From: an uncultured Lutibacter sp.
GTDB taxonomy: Bacteria; Bacteroidota; Bacteroidia; Flavobacteriales; Flavobacteriaceae
Reading direction: 5' to 3'
NCBI GenBank assembly: GCA_947311835.1
Contig: CAMZLV010000160.1
Location: forward strand, 1 to 33,964
Length of the DNA stretch: 33,964 nt
The notes beneath the pieces were generated by a model. The model saw only the letters and a list, made by a program, of their open reading frames with translations. It did not search any database and was not told the origin of the DNA. The position numbers and the translations under genes are program-made. Positions within the stretch are counted from its first letter, which is position 1, and each line of letters begins with the position of its first letter. Shown piece after piece: positions 7,660 through 16,358 of the stretch.

Positions 7660-8088
7660 TTATTTTGATATTTCCTTTCCAGATGCTTGCCAATTCATAA
7701 AACCACCTTTTAAGTCATAAACTTTTTTAAATCCTGCTGCTTTTAATTTTTGTGCTGCTCTACCACTTCTTCCGCCGCTTTTACAGTAAACATATACTGC
7801 TTCATCTTTATTTAATTTTGACATTTGGTCTACAAAATTAGCATCAAAAAAGTTGATGTTCTTTGCGTGTTTAATATGACCTTGACCATATTCTTGAGGT
7901 GTTCTTACGTCAACTAATTGAACCGAAGAATCAACCTTGTCTAAGTCATTTGGCTGTATCAACGAAATTGTTTTTTGAACCTGTTCTTGATTGTTTTTCG
8001 CTGTTACTTTTTTGTCTTTTTGTTGTCCGTTACAACTTGCAAATGATATTGCAATGACTAATACTAAAATAAATTTAATTGTTTTCAT
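7660..8088 (-). CDS. Rhodanese-domain lipoprotein
   Basis: The 142-residue protein has a lipoprotein signal (hydrophobic residues 5-17, then FASC with the lipidation Cys near residue 19). A single rhodanese domain occupies about 45-140: VDVRTPQEYGQGHIKHAKNI, then the active-site loop YCKSGGRSGRAA with the catalytic Cys, and a FKKVYDLKGGFMNW ending. Rhodaneses move sulfane sulfur from thiosulfate or persulfides; the signal places this one in the periplasm or on a membrane. It sits 17 bases after ruvB and 13 before the DUF2892 gene, so the three look co-transcribed. The physiological donor is unknown. Confidence 0.88.
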   Translation of the reverse strand: MKTIKFILVLVIAISFASCNGQQKDKKVTAKNNQEQVQKTISLIQPNDLDKVDSSVQLVDVRTPQEYGQGHIKHAKNINFFDANFVDQMSKLNKDEAVYVYCKSGGRSGRAAQKLKAAGFKKVYDLKGGFMNWQASGKEISK

Positions 8089-8105
8089 TTGTTATATATT
8101 TATGT

Positions 8106-9128
8106 TTAAAATAATTCTCCTTGAATTTTTCCTTTGATTTTACCAAGATGTTTGTATGCTAAATCTGTTACTTCTCTTCCTCTTGGTGTTCGCATTATAA
8201 AGCCTTGTTGTATTAAAAATGGTTCGTACACTTCTTCAATAGTTTCAGCGTTTTCACTAACTGCAGTTGCGAGTGTACTAATTCCAACAGGACCTCCTTT
8301 AAACTTATCAATAATGGTTGTTAAAATTTTATTATCCATTTCGTCTAAACCATGCGCGTCCACATTAAGAGCTTCTAAGGCGTATTTAGAAATTTCTATA
8401 GTTATTGTACCATTTCCTTTTATTTGTGCAAAATCACGCACTCTACGCAATAAAGCATTTGCTATCCTTGGTGTACCTCTACTTCTTCCTGCAATTTCTA
8501 TTGCTGCTTCCATAGAAATTGGTACTCCTAAAATAATGGCACTACGCTGCACAATGGTTGTGAGTAATTCTGTTTTATAATATTGTAATCGACTACTAAT
8601 ACCAAAACGTGCACGCATTGGTGCGGTTAACAATCCTGATCGTGTTGTGGCACCAACGAGTGTAAAAGGTTCTAAATCTATTTGAACAGAACGTGCATTT
8701 GGTCCAGACTCTATCATGATATCAATACGATAATCTTCCATTGCAGAATATAAATATTCTTCTACAATAGGACTCAATCGGTGTATTTCATCAATAAACA
8801 AAACGTCACGTTCACTTAAATTAGTCAATAATCCTGCTAAATCTCCAGGCTTATCTAATACAGGACCTGAAGTGATTTTTATACCAACTTCTAATTCTGA
8901 TGCTAATATATGTGCAAGTGTTGTTTTTCCTAATCCTGGAGGACCATGAAAAAGAGTATGATCAAGCGCTTCTCCACGTTGATTTGCAGCTTGAACGAAA
9001 ATTTTTAGATTCTCTAAAACTTGATCTTGTCCTGTAAAATCTTCAAACGATAGCGGTCGTAATTTTTTTTCAACTTCAAACTCATCAACTGAGAAATTGT
9101 TTTTTTCTGGATTTAAATTTTCATTCAT
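8106..9128 (-). CDS. ruvB: Holliday junction branch migration ATPase RuvB
   Basis: The 340-residue length is normal for RuvB. It has the RuvB opening [14 protein letters not shown], Walker [10 protein letters not shown] at residues 62-70, Walker [12 protein letters not shown] near 108-118, the sensor-1 GATTRSG and the arginine-finger region APMRARFG. The C-terminal winged helix ends with [12 protein letters not shown]. RuvB forms hexameric rings that drive branch migration of Holliday junctions with RuvA in recombination repair. ruvA and ruvC are not nearby. The -7 promoter box is only 8 bases before the ATG, so the mRNA may be almost leaderless. Confidence 0.97.
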   Translation of the reverse strand: MNENLNPEKNNFSVDEFEVEKKLRPLSFEDFTGQDQVLENLKIFVQAANQRGEALDHTLFHGPPGLGKTTLAHILASELEVGIKITSGPVLDKPGDLAGLLTNLSERDVLFIDEIHRLSPIVEEYLYSAMEDYRIDIMIESGPNARSVQIDLEPFTLVGATTRSGLLTAPMRARFGISSRLQYYKTELLTTIVQRSAIILGVPISMEAAIEIAGRSRGTPRIANALLRRVRDFAQIKGNGTITIEISKYALEALNVDAHGLDEMDNKILTTIIDKFKGGPVGISTLATAVSENAETIEEVYEPFLIQQGFIMRTPRGREVTDLAYKHLGKIKGKIQGELF

Positions 9129-9136
9129 CTTAAAAA

Positions 9137-9144
9137 CAAAGATA
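9137..9144 (-). promoter_or_regulatory. Candidate -7 promoter box of ruvB
   Basis: On the minus strand this reads TATCTTTG, an exact TAnnTTTG match. It lies between the cox-ruvB terminator and the ruvB ATG at 9128, leaving almost no room for a 5' leader. Confidence 0.5.
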
Positions 9145-9147
9145 CTA

Positions 9148-9179
9148 AAAAACCTTTCTAAATCAATAGAAAGGTTTTT
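9148..9179. terminator. Terminator downstream of coxA
   Basis: A 13-bp stem (AAAAACCTTTCTA with its complement), a 6-base loop and a T run on either strand. It separates the cox transcript from ruvB. Confidence 0.85.
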
Positions 9180-9203
9180 GTATGTTATTTTAAGTGTTTT
9201 TTT

Positions 9204-10952
9204 TTATGATGGTTCTTCGCCTTCAGCTAAAGGAACTGTTTGTGGTATAAAATCTACATCGCTTCCTGGTTTACTGTAATCATAAGACCATCTGTGAACT
9301 TCTGGAAGTTTTCCATGCCAGTTTCCATGTGTTTGTTCAACTGGTGTTGTCCATTCAAGTGTTGTTGCTCGCCAAGGGTTTTGAGTTGCTTTTTGCCCTT
9401 TATAAATACTCCAAAAGAAGTTTCCTAAGAAAATTAATTGTGCGGTTCCTCCAATTAATGCAAATATTGTCATTACAATATTTATATCTGCTAAGTCATC
9501 AAAGTAAGGGAAAGCCGTATTCATATAATATCTACGAGGTAATCCTGCTAATCCAACGAAATGCATTGGGAAAAATACTCCATATGCTGCAATTGCTGAA
9601 ATCCAAAAATGCCAATAACCTAATGTCTTACTCATCATTCTTCCATACATTTTAGGGAACCAATGATAAACTCCTGCAAACATTCCAAATATTGCAGAAA
9701 CTCCCATTACAAGGTGAAAGTGAGCAATAATAAAGTAAGTATCATGAATGTTAATATCTAATGCAGAATCTCCCATTACAAGTCCTGTTAGTCCACCTGT
9801 AACAAACATTGAAACAAACCCTATAGAAAATAGCATTGCAACGTTCATTTGTAGGTTTCCTTTCCAAAGTGTTGTAAGCCAATTAAATGATTTTACTGCT
9901 GATGGTATGGCAATTAATAGAGTTGTAAATGTAAATACTGATCCTAAAAACGGGTTCATTCCTGTAACAAACATATGGTGTCCCCAAACGATTGTTGATA
10001 AAAATGCAATTGCTATAATAGATCCAATCATTGCACGATACCCAAAGATTGGCTTACGTGAGTTGACTGCCATAATTTCTGATACAATTCCCATTGCTGG
10101 TAATATTACAATATATACTTCTGGATGTCCTAAGAACCAAAATAAGTGTTCAAATAAAACTGGTGACCCTCCTTGATAGTGCAATACACTTCCGTCAATA
10201 AAAATATCTGACAAATAAAATGACGTACCGAAACTTCTATCAAAAATCAATAATAATGCTGCTGATAAAAGTACTGGAAATGAGACTACACCAATAATTG
10301 CTGTAACAAAAAACGCCCAAATAGTTAATGGTAAACGTGTCATTTTCATTCCAACAGTTCTTAAATTTAAAACGGTTGCTATATAATTTAATGCTCCTAA
10401 TAATGAAGATGCAATAAAAATAGCCATAGATACTAACCAAAGTGTCATTCCAAATCCTGAACCTGGAATTGCTTGTGGCAATGCACTTAACGGCGGATAG
10501 ATAGTCCATCCTGCTGCTGCAGGTCCTGCTTCTACAAATAATGATAATATCATAATTAATGATGAAAGGAAAAACAACCAGTAAGAAACCATGTTTAAAA
10601 ATCCTGATGCCATATCTCTTGCACCAATTTGTAATGGTATTAATAAGTTACTAAATGTTCCACTTAGTCCTGCTGTTAATACAAAAAACACCATAATTGT
10701 ACCGTGAATGGTTACAAGTGCTAAGTAAATATCAGGATTCATTACACCATCTTGTTGATGATGTCCTAAAAATGCTTCTATAATGCTAAATGATTGTTCT
10801 GGCCATGCTATTTGTAAACGGAATAGCATTGACATAAAAACACCTATAACTCCCATAAATATACCTGTAATAAGGTATTGTTTAGAAATCATTTTGTGGT
10901 CTTGACTAAAAATATATTTAGTTATAAATGTTTCTTTATGATGATTTGACAT
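9204..10952 (-). CDS. coxA: Cytochrome c oxidase subunit I (aa3-type)
   Basis: The 582-residue protein is the heme-copper catalytic subunit. It takes electrons from cytochrome c, reduces O2 to water and pumps protons across the inner membrane. Visible ligands are H83 (TIHGTIMVFF, heme a), H276 with Y280 (GHPEVY, CuB and the His-Tyr cross-link), H325/H326 (WGHHMF, CuB), and H411/H413 (IAHFHLVMG, hemes a3 and a). Twelve or so hydrophobic segments fit the family. It follows coxB by 34 bases and is preceded by the ACIII genes, consistent with the ACIII-oxidase supercomplex known from Flavobacterium johnsoniae. Genes for subunits III and IV and for heme a synthesis are not in this window. Confidence 0.96.
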   Translation of the reverse strand: MSNHHKETFITKYIFSQDHKMISKQYLITGIFMGVIGVFMSMLFRLQIAWPEQSFSIIEAFLGHHQQDGVMNPDIYLALVTIHGTIMVFFVLTAGLSGTFSNLLIPLQIGARDMASGFLNMVSYWLFFLSSLIMILSLFVEAGPAAAGWTIYPPLSALPQAIPGSGFGMTLWLVSMAIFIASSLLGALNYIATVLNLRTVGMKMTRLPLTIWAFFVTAIIGVVSFPVLLSAALLLIFDRSFGTSFYLSDIFIDGSVLHYQGGSPVLFEHLFWFLGHPEVYIVILPAMGIVSEIMAVNSRKPIFGYRAMIGSIIAIAFLSTIVWGHHMFVTGMNPFLGSVFTFTTLLIAIPSAVKSFNWLTTLWKGNLQMNVAMLFSIGFVSMFVTGGLTGLVMGDSALDINIHDTYFIIAHFHLVMGVSAIFGMFAGVYHWFPKMYGRMMSKTLGYWHFWISAIAAYGVFFPMHFVGLAGLPRRYYMNTAFPYFDDLADINIVMTIFALIGGTAQLIFLGNFFWSIYKGQKATQNPWRATTLEWTTPVEQTHGNWHGKLPEVHRWSYDYSKPGSDVDFIPQTVPLAEGEEPS

Positions 10953-10986
10953 ATCGCTATATTTTTGTTTAGTTAGTTGTTGTAGT

Positions 10987-11997
10987 TTATTTTTTTACTA
11001 GTTGAGTCATCGTTTTTTGATCGCTAATCCATTTGTCGAAATCTTCTTGGCTTTCAACAATTATTTTCATTTGCATATTGTAGTGAGATGCACCACAAAT
11101 TTTATTACAAAGTAGTAAAAAATCAAATTCATAAGGATCTTCTCCCTTTTCTGCTCTAATTTTATTAATATTTTTAACTTTAGCAATTATTTTTTCATCC
11201 TTACGCATTTCTTCTGTTGTTTTAGAAGGTGTGTAAGCAAATTGTGTAACCATTCCTGGAACGCAATTCATTTGAGCTCTAAAGTGTGGCATATAAGCAG
11301 AGTGTAAAACATCTTGAGAACGGAACTTGAAAATAACTGGTCGTCCTTTCACTAAATGTAATTCGCGAACTGGTATATCATCTGCAGCATTTTTATCTGT
11401 CATATCAACACCCATTGTATTAATTCCTTTAATGTTTCGAACATTTCCTCTACCTAACTCTTTGTCGTTTCCAGCATATCTTGCTTCCCAAGAAAATTGT
11501 TTTGCGTATACTTCAACCAATAATGGATCTTCTAAATCTGAAATATCTGTGATGTCAATCCAAACCGATAATCCGAAAATAATAATTCCTGTTAACACGA
11601 CTGTTGGTGTAACTGTCCAAATTGCTTCTAATTTATGACTATCTACATAAAATTTTGCTTTTCTACCTTTTACACCACGATACTTATAGGCAAAATAAAA
11701 GATTAATACTTGCATAATTCCTTGTACGACCAGTATAAGTAGCATTGTTACATTATACAAACTATCATACATTTCTCCTTCAATTGAAGCTGCGTCAGGT
11801 AGTAATACAGCATTGTATTTCCATAAACAATAAATCATAAAGGCATAAAACCAAATCATAAAGGCGAACATAAGTTTCCCTTGTTGGTCGTTGTTTTGTT
11901 CTGTTGCAATTTCGTTTTTTAAATTAAAAACGTTCGTTAATTGCCAAAAAACACTTGCTACGGATATAGCAATTAAAATATAAATTAGTGCTGACAT
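10987..11997 (-). CDS. coxB: Cytochrome c oxidase subunit II (CuA subunit)
   Basis: The 336-residue protein carries the binuclear CuA site: H232 (DVLHSAYMPHF) and C297-C301-H305-M308 (CNKICGASHYNM). This site receives electrons and passes them to subunit I. Four hydrophobic segments are seen (about 3-20, 42-59, 82-104 and 124-148), more than the two of canonical subunit II. The last two are the usual hairpin, so an N-terminal pair is added. No fused cytochrome c domain is present; the electron donor is likely a heme domain of ACIII. It lies upstream of coxA and is separated from actF by a terminator. Confidence 0.95.
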   Translation of the reverse strand: MSALIYILIAISVASVFWQLTNVFNLKNEIATEQNNDQQGKLMFAFMIWFYAFMIYCLWKYNAVLLPDAASIEGEMYDSLYNVTMLLILVVQGIMQVLIFYFAYKYRGVKGRKAKFYVDSHKLEAIWTVTPTVVLTGIIIFGLSVWIDITDISDLEDPLLVEVYAKQFSWEARYAGNDKELGRGNVRNIKGINTMGVDMTDKNAADDIPVRELHLVKGRPVIFKFRSQDVLHSAYMPHFRAQMNCVPGMVTQFAYTPSKTTEEMRKDEKIIAKVKNINKIRAEKGEDPYEFDFLLLCNKICGASHYNMQMKIIVESQEDFDKWISDQKTMTQLVKK

Positions 11998-12058
11998 TTT
12001 TAGTTAGTTGTATTAAGATTAAACTTTGGTTTTTTTTAGTGGTTAAATATAACATAAA

Positions 12059-12096
12059 AAAAGTTCCTACGAAAATTAAATCTCGTAGGAACTTTT
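12059..12096. terminator. Terminator between actF and coxB
   Basis: A 14-bp perfect stem (AAAAGTTCCTACGA with its complement) with a 10-base loop and T-rich ends. It suggests that coxBA is at least partly uncoupled from the act transcript. A near-consensus box TATATTTA on the minus strand at 12044-12051 could restart transcription. Confidence 0.75.
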
Positions 12097-12113
12097 GTAT
12101 TTATATTTTTATA

Positions 12114-13472
12114 CTAATAGTGAAAGTGTTCGCTTTCTTTCATAAATGGATTTCCTTTAACTTTCAAAGGAGCTTTTGATAGTGCTGTAAATATTACAAA
12201 AATAAATAAGCCTAAGAAAAATAATGCAGAACCAATAACTTCTGGTGATATAAACTTCCATTGAGCACCAACAGTACTTGGTGTTATCAAAATATAAATA
12301 TCAATATAATGACCTACTAATATAATAGAACCAGCCATTACAATAAACCAAGGTATTCTTTTATAATCACTATTCATTAAAATTAAAATAGGGAAAACAA
12401 AATTCATAACTACCATTGCTAAGAAAGGAACTTTTAATTCATTAAATCGTTGTGCAAAATAAGTTACTTCTTCTGGTATGTTTGCATACCAAATTAGCAT
12501 AAATTGTGAGAACCATAGGTATGTCCAAAAAATACTAAATCCAAACATGAATTTTGCTAAGTCGTGTAAATGACTATCATTTACAAATTCTAAATAACCT
12601 CTTGATTTCAAATAAATTGATACAAGTGCAATAGTTGTTATAGCCGTTACTATCATTCCTGAAAAAATATACCATCCGTATAAAGTACTATACCAATGAT
12701 GATCAAGTGACATTAACCAATCCCAAGACATTGCCGATTCGGTAACTAAAAAGAATGCTAAAAATTTAATAGACGCTCCAAATAATTTTTTGTAATGTGT
12801 TAAATCTCCATCTGCAGCAGTATCTAACGCTAATGTTTGTTTTCTTGAGTATTGACGATAGAATATCCATCCTCCAATGTAAATTACTGCTCTAATTAGA
12901 AAAAAAGGTATGTTTAAGAATAGACTTTTTCCTGCTAAAACTTTGTCATAATCTGCACTTTCAGGATCTGCAAGTAAATCTGGATTCATCCACGCAAACA
13001 TATGGTTCATGTGTGTAGTTGACAATACCAAAAATACGAATATAATAACTGCACCTATAGGTAAATAGGAAGCAATCCCCTCCATTACTCTAAGTAGCAC
13101 AATTGACCATCCTGCTTGTGCTGCATGTTGTATTGCATAAAAAGCAAGTGACCCTAATGCTAACAACATAAAGTAGAACATTGCTACATATAATGCAGAC
13201 CAAGGTCTATTTTGTAATTGATGAAAAACATGCTCGTCATGAGCAGCATCGTGATGTTCGTTTGCCGTAGCATGTTCATCGCCATGAGGTTTAACCTCAT
13301 GTGTTGTTGCTTGCTCGTGGGTTGAACCATGTGAGTTTGATTGAGCCGCTATAATTCCTTTAGCTTGTTCAACAGTGCTTGGAGCATTAATAAAACCCCA
13401 AGTGATTCCTATAGCACCAATAACCATTAATGCAATTGAAAACGTCTTTAATTTTTTTGAAAACTTATACAT
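12114..13472 (-). CDS. actF: Alternative complex III subunit ActF (membrane quinol-site subunit)
   Basis: The 452-residue polytopic protein is the last ACIII gene, matching ActF by order, length and about ten hydrophobic segments. ActF is related to ActC and helps form the membrane part of the quinol:cytochrome c oxidoreductase. Residues about 46-85, after the first membrane segment, are strikingly His-rich (for example HGDEHATANEHHDAAHDEHVFH). The conserved WDWLMSLDHHWYST stretch lies in the middle. It starts 30 bases after actE, and a terminator follows. Confidence 0.9.
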   Translation of the reverse strand: MYKFSKKLKTFSIALMVIGAIGITWGFINAPSTVEQAKGIIAAQSNSHGSTHEQATTHEVKPHGDEHATANEHHDAAHDEHVFHQLQNRPWSALYVAMFYFMLLALGSLAFYAIQHAAQAGWSIVLLRVMEGIASYLPIGAVIIFVFLVLSTTHMNHMFAWMNPDLLADPESADYDKVLAGKSLFLNIPFFLIRAVIYIGGWIFYRQYSRKQTLALDTAADGDLTHYKKLFGASIKFLAFFLVTESAMSWDWLMSLDHHWYSTLYGWYIFSGMIVTAITTIALVSIYLKSRGYLEFVNDSHLHDLAKFMFGFSIFWTYLWFSQFMLIWYANIPEEVTYFAQRFNELKVPFLAMVVMNFVFPILILMNSDYKRIPWFIVMAGSIILVGHYIDIYILITPSTVGAQWKFISPEVIGSALFFLGLFIFVIFTALSKAPLKVKGNPFMKESEHFHY

Positions 13473-13502
13473 ATCTTTAAAATTCTAATTAAAAAGAATT
13501 AT

Positions 13503-14057
13503 TTAATTGTTTTTTAATTGTTGAACATAAGCAACTACTTGCCAACGTTCTTCTTCTGTTAATTGTGATGCGTGTGAACCCATCATATTTAGACCATACA
13601 TAATTACATGATAAATACTTCCTTCTGTAATATCTCTATCTTTATAATTTGGTATTCCTAAAAACTTTTCTCTTTTAACTAATTCACCTTGTCCATCTCC
13701 TTTTTTACCGTGACAAGAAATACAGTAGATGTCATACAATTTTTTTCCTTTTTTAAAATCTATTTTAGTAGAGTCTAAAGGGTTTTTTAATTCGGCTTTT
13801 GCTAATTTATAACCATCAATTGTATTTTCATATTCATAAGGCAATTCTGAATTTCTAGCTACTGTTCCTTCAACTGGTAACCGAGAGGCCATATTATTTG
13901 AATATATAGAATTTTCACCATATGTATCATAACTAACTGATTCATACATGTTAGGCATATATTGAAGATTAGGTTTTCTTTTACTTTTATCACATGATGT
14001 AATAAGTGTAATTAATGCCAATAAAACGATACTGTTTTTTATAACTCTTTTCATCAA
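13503..14057 (-). CDS. actE: ACIII monoheme cytochrome c subunit ActE (lipoprotein)
   Basis: The 184-residue protein has a lipoprotein signal ending ITSC (Cys22) and one heme c site, CISCH at residues 112-116, with a likely axial Met in YGLNMMGSHAS (158/159). ActE is the periplasmic monoheme cytochrome of ACIII, probably handing electrons on towards the CuA site. Its start is immediately adjacent to the actD stop, which suggests translational coupling. Confidence 0.93.
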   Translation of the reverse strand: MMKRVIKNSIVLLALITLITSCDKSKRKPNLQYMPNMYESVSYDTYGENSIYSNNMASRLPVEGTVARNSELPYEYENTIDGYKLAKAELKNPLDSTKIDFKKGKKLYDIYCISCHGKKGDGQGELVKREKFLGIPNYKDRDITEGSIYHVIMYGLNMMGSHASQLTEEERWQVVAYVQQLKNN

Positions 14058-14582
14058 TTAATGTTTTTCAGTTATTTTAATTTCTACTGCTCCTGTTCCT
14101 TTTAAGAATGAAGTTAATTCTTGTTCATTTCCATCTACTGATACTTCCATAAGAAACATATCGTCAGTCGTTCTTGGATCTGGATTTTCGGCTTCTTTGA
14201 ATGGCCATATTTTACTACGCATATAAAATGTAATAACCATTAAATGCGCTGCAAAGAAAACGGTTAATTCAAACATAATTGGTACGAATGCCGGCATGTT
14301 TTTAAAATATGTTACATTTGGTTTTCCTCCTATATTTTGAGGCCAATCTTCAATCATCATAAAATTCATCATCCATATAGCAAATGATAGACCTAATAAC
14401 CCATAAATAAAAGCTGTTATGGCTAATCTTGTTGGTGCTAATCCCATTGCTTTATCGAGTCCATGAACTGGAAATGGTGTATATACTTCTTCGATATGAT
14501 GATGTGCAGCACGTGTTTCTTTAACTGCCGACATCAAAACATCGTCATCATTATACATTGCTTGTATTACTTTTGAACTCAT
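14058..14582 (-). CDS. actD: ACIII subunit ActD (DUF3341)
   Basis: The 174-residue protein matches ActD by size and place in the operon. The N-terminal soluble part contains the typical FPVHGLDKAMGLAPTRLA stretch. Two membrane segments follow (about 52-73 and 94-115), then a short cytoplasmic tail with the DDMFLMEV segment. It is a structural membrane subunit of ACIII without cofactors. It lies 5 bases after actC and abuts actE. Confidence 0.92.
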   Translation of the reverse strand: MSSKVIQAMYNDDDVLMSAVKETRAAHHHIEEVYTPFPVHGLDKAMGLAPTRLAITAFIYGLLGLSFAIWMMNFMMIEDWPQNIGGKPNVTYFKNMPAFVPIMFELTVFFAAHLMVITFYMRSKIWPFKEAENPDPRTTDDMFLMEVSVDGNEQELTSFLKGTGAVEIKITEKH

Positions 14583-14587
14583 ATCCG

Positions 14588-16324
14588 TTATTTATTAATT
14601 AAGTTTTTAGCTTGCTCAGCCCAATTATCTCTTTTTGCTCTTCCTTGGAATGAACCCATAATTGAATCTAATAAACTATATTCTTTATCTGTCATTTTAC
14701 TAACTTGTTCAAACTTATAAATACCAATAGTATTTAACGTTTTTTCTAATATAGGCCCAACTCCACTAATTAGTTTTAAATCATCAGCCGTATCAGTTGA
14801 AGCATCAAATGACCCTAAACTATCTATTAAACTAGTTGTTTTAGATGCTTTTTCTTCAGGACTATCTGAAACTACTTCTGTTGTTTCTTGAACTACAGTT
14901 TTAACTGAAGTTGGTGTTTCTATTGGATATTTTCCTCCAAAATCTCTATGTTTTTTAAAATTATCTCCTGATGATTTTAAAATAGATTTTACTTCGGCTT
15001 GTGCTATTACAGGGAACGTTCTTGCGTATAATAAGAATAATACAAAAAAGAATCCTATTGTTCCAATAAATATTCCTATATCAACAAATGTTGGTTGAAA
15101 CATTGTCCAAGTAGATGTTAGTCTGTCTTTTGAAAGGTCAATAACAATAATATCAAAACGCTCAAACCACATTCCTATATTAATAACAATTGATACAAAG
15201 AAAGTCCAAACTATATTTACTCTTAATTTCTTGCTCCATAAAGAAAGCGGAACAATTAAATTACAAATAATTAACGCCCAAAACGCCCAAGCGTAAGGTC
15301 CAGTTGCCGCACCAAATGATAAATAGGTGTAATTTTCATATGATATTCCTGAATACCATCCTATAAAATATTCTGTCAAATAAGCGACTGTTACAATACC
15401 TCCTGTAAGAAGTATTACTTTATTCATATTTTCAATATGAACAATAGTAATATAATTTTCAAGATTAGAAACTTTACGCATTGTAATTAATAGCGTTTGT
15501 ACCATTGCAAATCCAGAAAAGATTGCTCCTGCTACGAAATATGGTGGGAAAATTGTACTATGCCATCCTGGAACTACAGAAGTTGCAAAGTCAAACGATA
15601 CAATTGTATGTACTGAAAGTACTAAAGGTGTTGCTAAACCAGCTAATACCAATGATACTTCTTCAAAACGTTGCCAATCTTTGGCTCTACCAGTCCATCC
15701 AAAACTTAATAAACTATATATTTTCTTTTGAAAAGGCTTCGTTGCTCTATCACGAATCATAGCAAAATCAGGTAATAAACCTGTCCACCAGAATACTAAT
15801 GAAACTGAAAGGTATGTTGAAATTGCAAATACATCCCAAAGTAATGGTGAATTAAAGTTTACCCATAATGATCCAAATTGATTTGGAATTGGTAACACCC
15901 AATAAGCCAACCATGGACGTCCCATATGAATAATTGGGAAAGTTCCTGCTTGTACTACTGCAAAAATGGTCATTGCCTCAGCAGAACGGTTAATTCCCAT
16001 TCTCCATTTTTGTCTAAACAGTAATAATACTGCAGAAATTAGTGTTCCTGCGTGACCAATACCAACCCACCAAACGAAGTTAGTAATATCCCAAGCCCAG
16101 TTTATAGTCTTATTTAGACCCCAAACTCCAATTCCTGTACCTATAGTATATGAAATACAACCTATTCCCCAAATAAATGCAGAAAGTGCTATTCCAAATA
16201 CCATCCACCATTGTTTATTCGCTTTTCCTTCTATTGGAGCCGCTACATCAACTGATACGTCATGGTAACTTTTATCTCCTATAACTAAAGGCTCTCTTAT
16301 TGGTGCTTCGTAATGCGATGCCAT
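14588..16324 (-). CDS. actC: ACIII NrfD-like quinol-oxidising subunit ActC, with HhH-like C-terminal extension
   Basis: The 578-residue protein has an NrfD/PsrC-like core of about 445 residues with ten or so hydrophobic segments. Characteristic parts include WWVGIGHAGTLISAVLLLFR and MGRPWLAYWVLPIPN. This subunit carries the quinol site next to the ActB iron-sulfur clusters. Beyond the core is an acidic linker and then about 65 residues (514-578) beginning DDLKLISGVGPILEKTL and ending FQGRAKRDNWAEQAKNL. This resembles helix-hairpin-helix-type modules often appended to other proteins, and is more than the usual ActC length. The gene lies between actB (34 bases) and actD (5 bases). Confidence 0.93.
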   Translation of the reverse strand: MASHYEAPIREPLVIGDKSYHDVSVDVAAPIEGKANKQWWMVFGIALSAFIWGIGCISYTIGTGIGVWGLNKTINWAWDITNFVWWVGIGHAGTLISAVLLLFRQKWRMGINRSAEAMTIFAVVQAGTFPIIHMGRPWLAYWVLPIPNQFGSLWVNFNSPLLWDVFAISTYLSVSLVFWWTGLLPDFAMIRDRATKPFQKKIYSLLSFGWTGRAKDWQRFEEVSLVLAGLATPLVLSVHTIVSFDFATSVVPGWHSTIFPPYFVAGAIFSGFAMVQTLLITMRKVSNLENYITIVHIENMNKVILLTGGIVTVAYLTEYFIGWYSGISYENYTYLSFGAATGPYAWAFWALIICNLIVPLSLWSKKLRVNIVWTFFVSIVINIGMWFERFDIIVIDLSKDRLTSTWTMFQPTFVDIGIFIGTIGFFFVLFLLYARTFPVIAQAEVKSILKSSGDNFKKHRDFGGKYPIETPTSVKTVVQETTEVVSDSPEEKASKTTSLIDSLGSFDASTDTADDLKLISGVGPILEKTLNTIGIYKFEQVSKMTDKEYSLLDSIMGSFQGRAKRDNWAEQAKNLINK

Positions 16325-16358
16325 ACTTTATTGTAATTATCTTATTATTATTAATTTT

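Noticed and set aside
9748-10176. 142-residue plus-strand frame inside coxA
   Set aside because: It is antisense to a conserved stretch of subunit I and has no recognisable motif.
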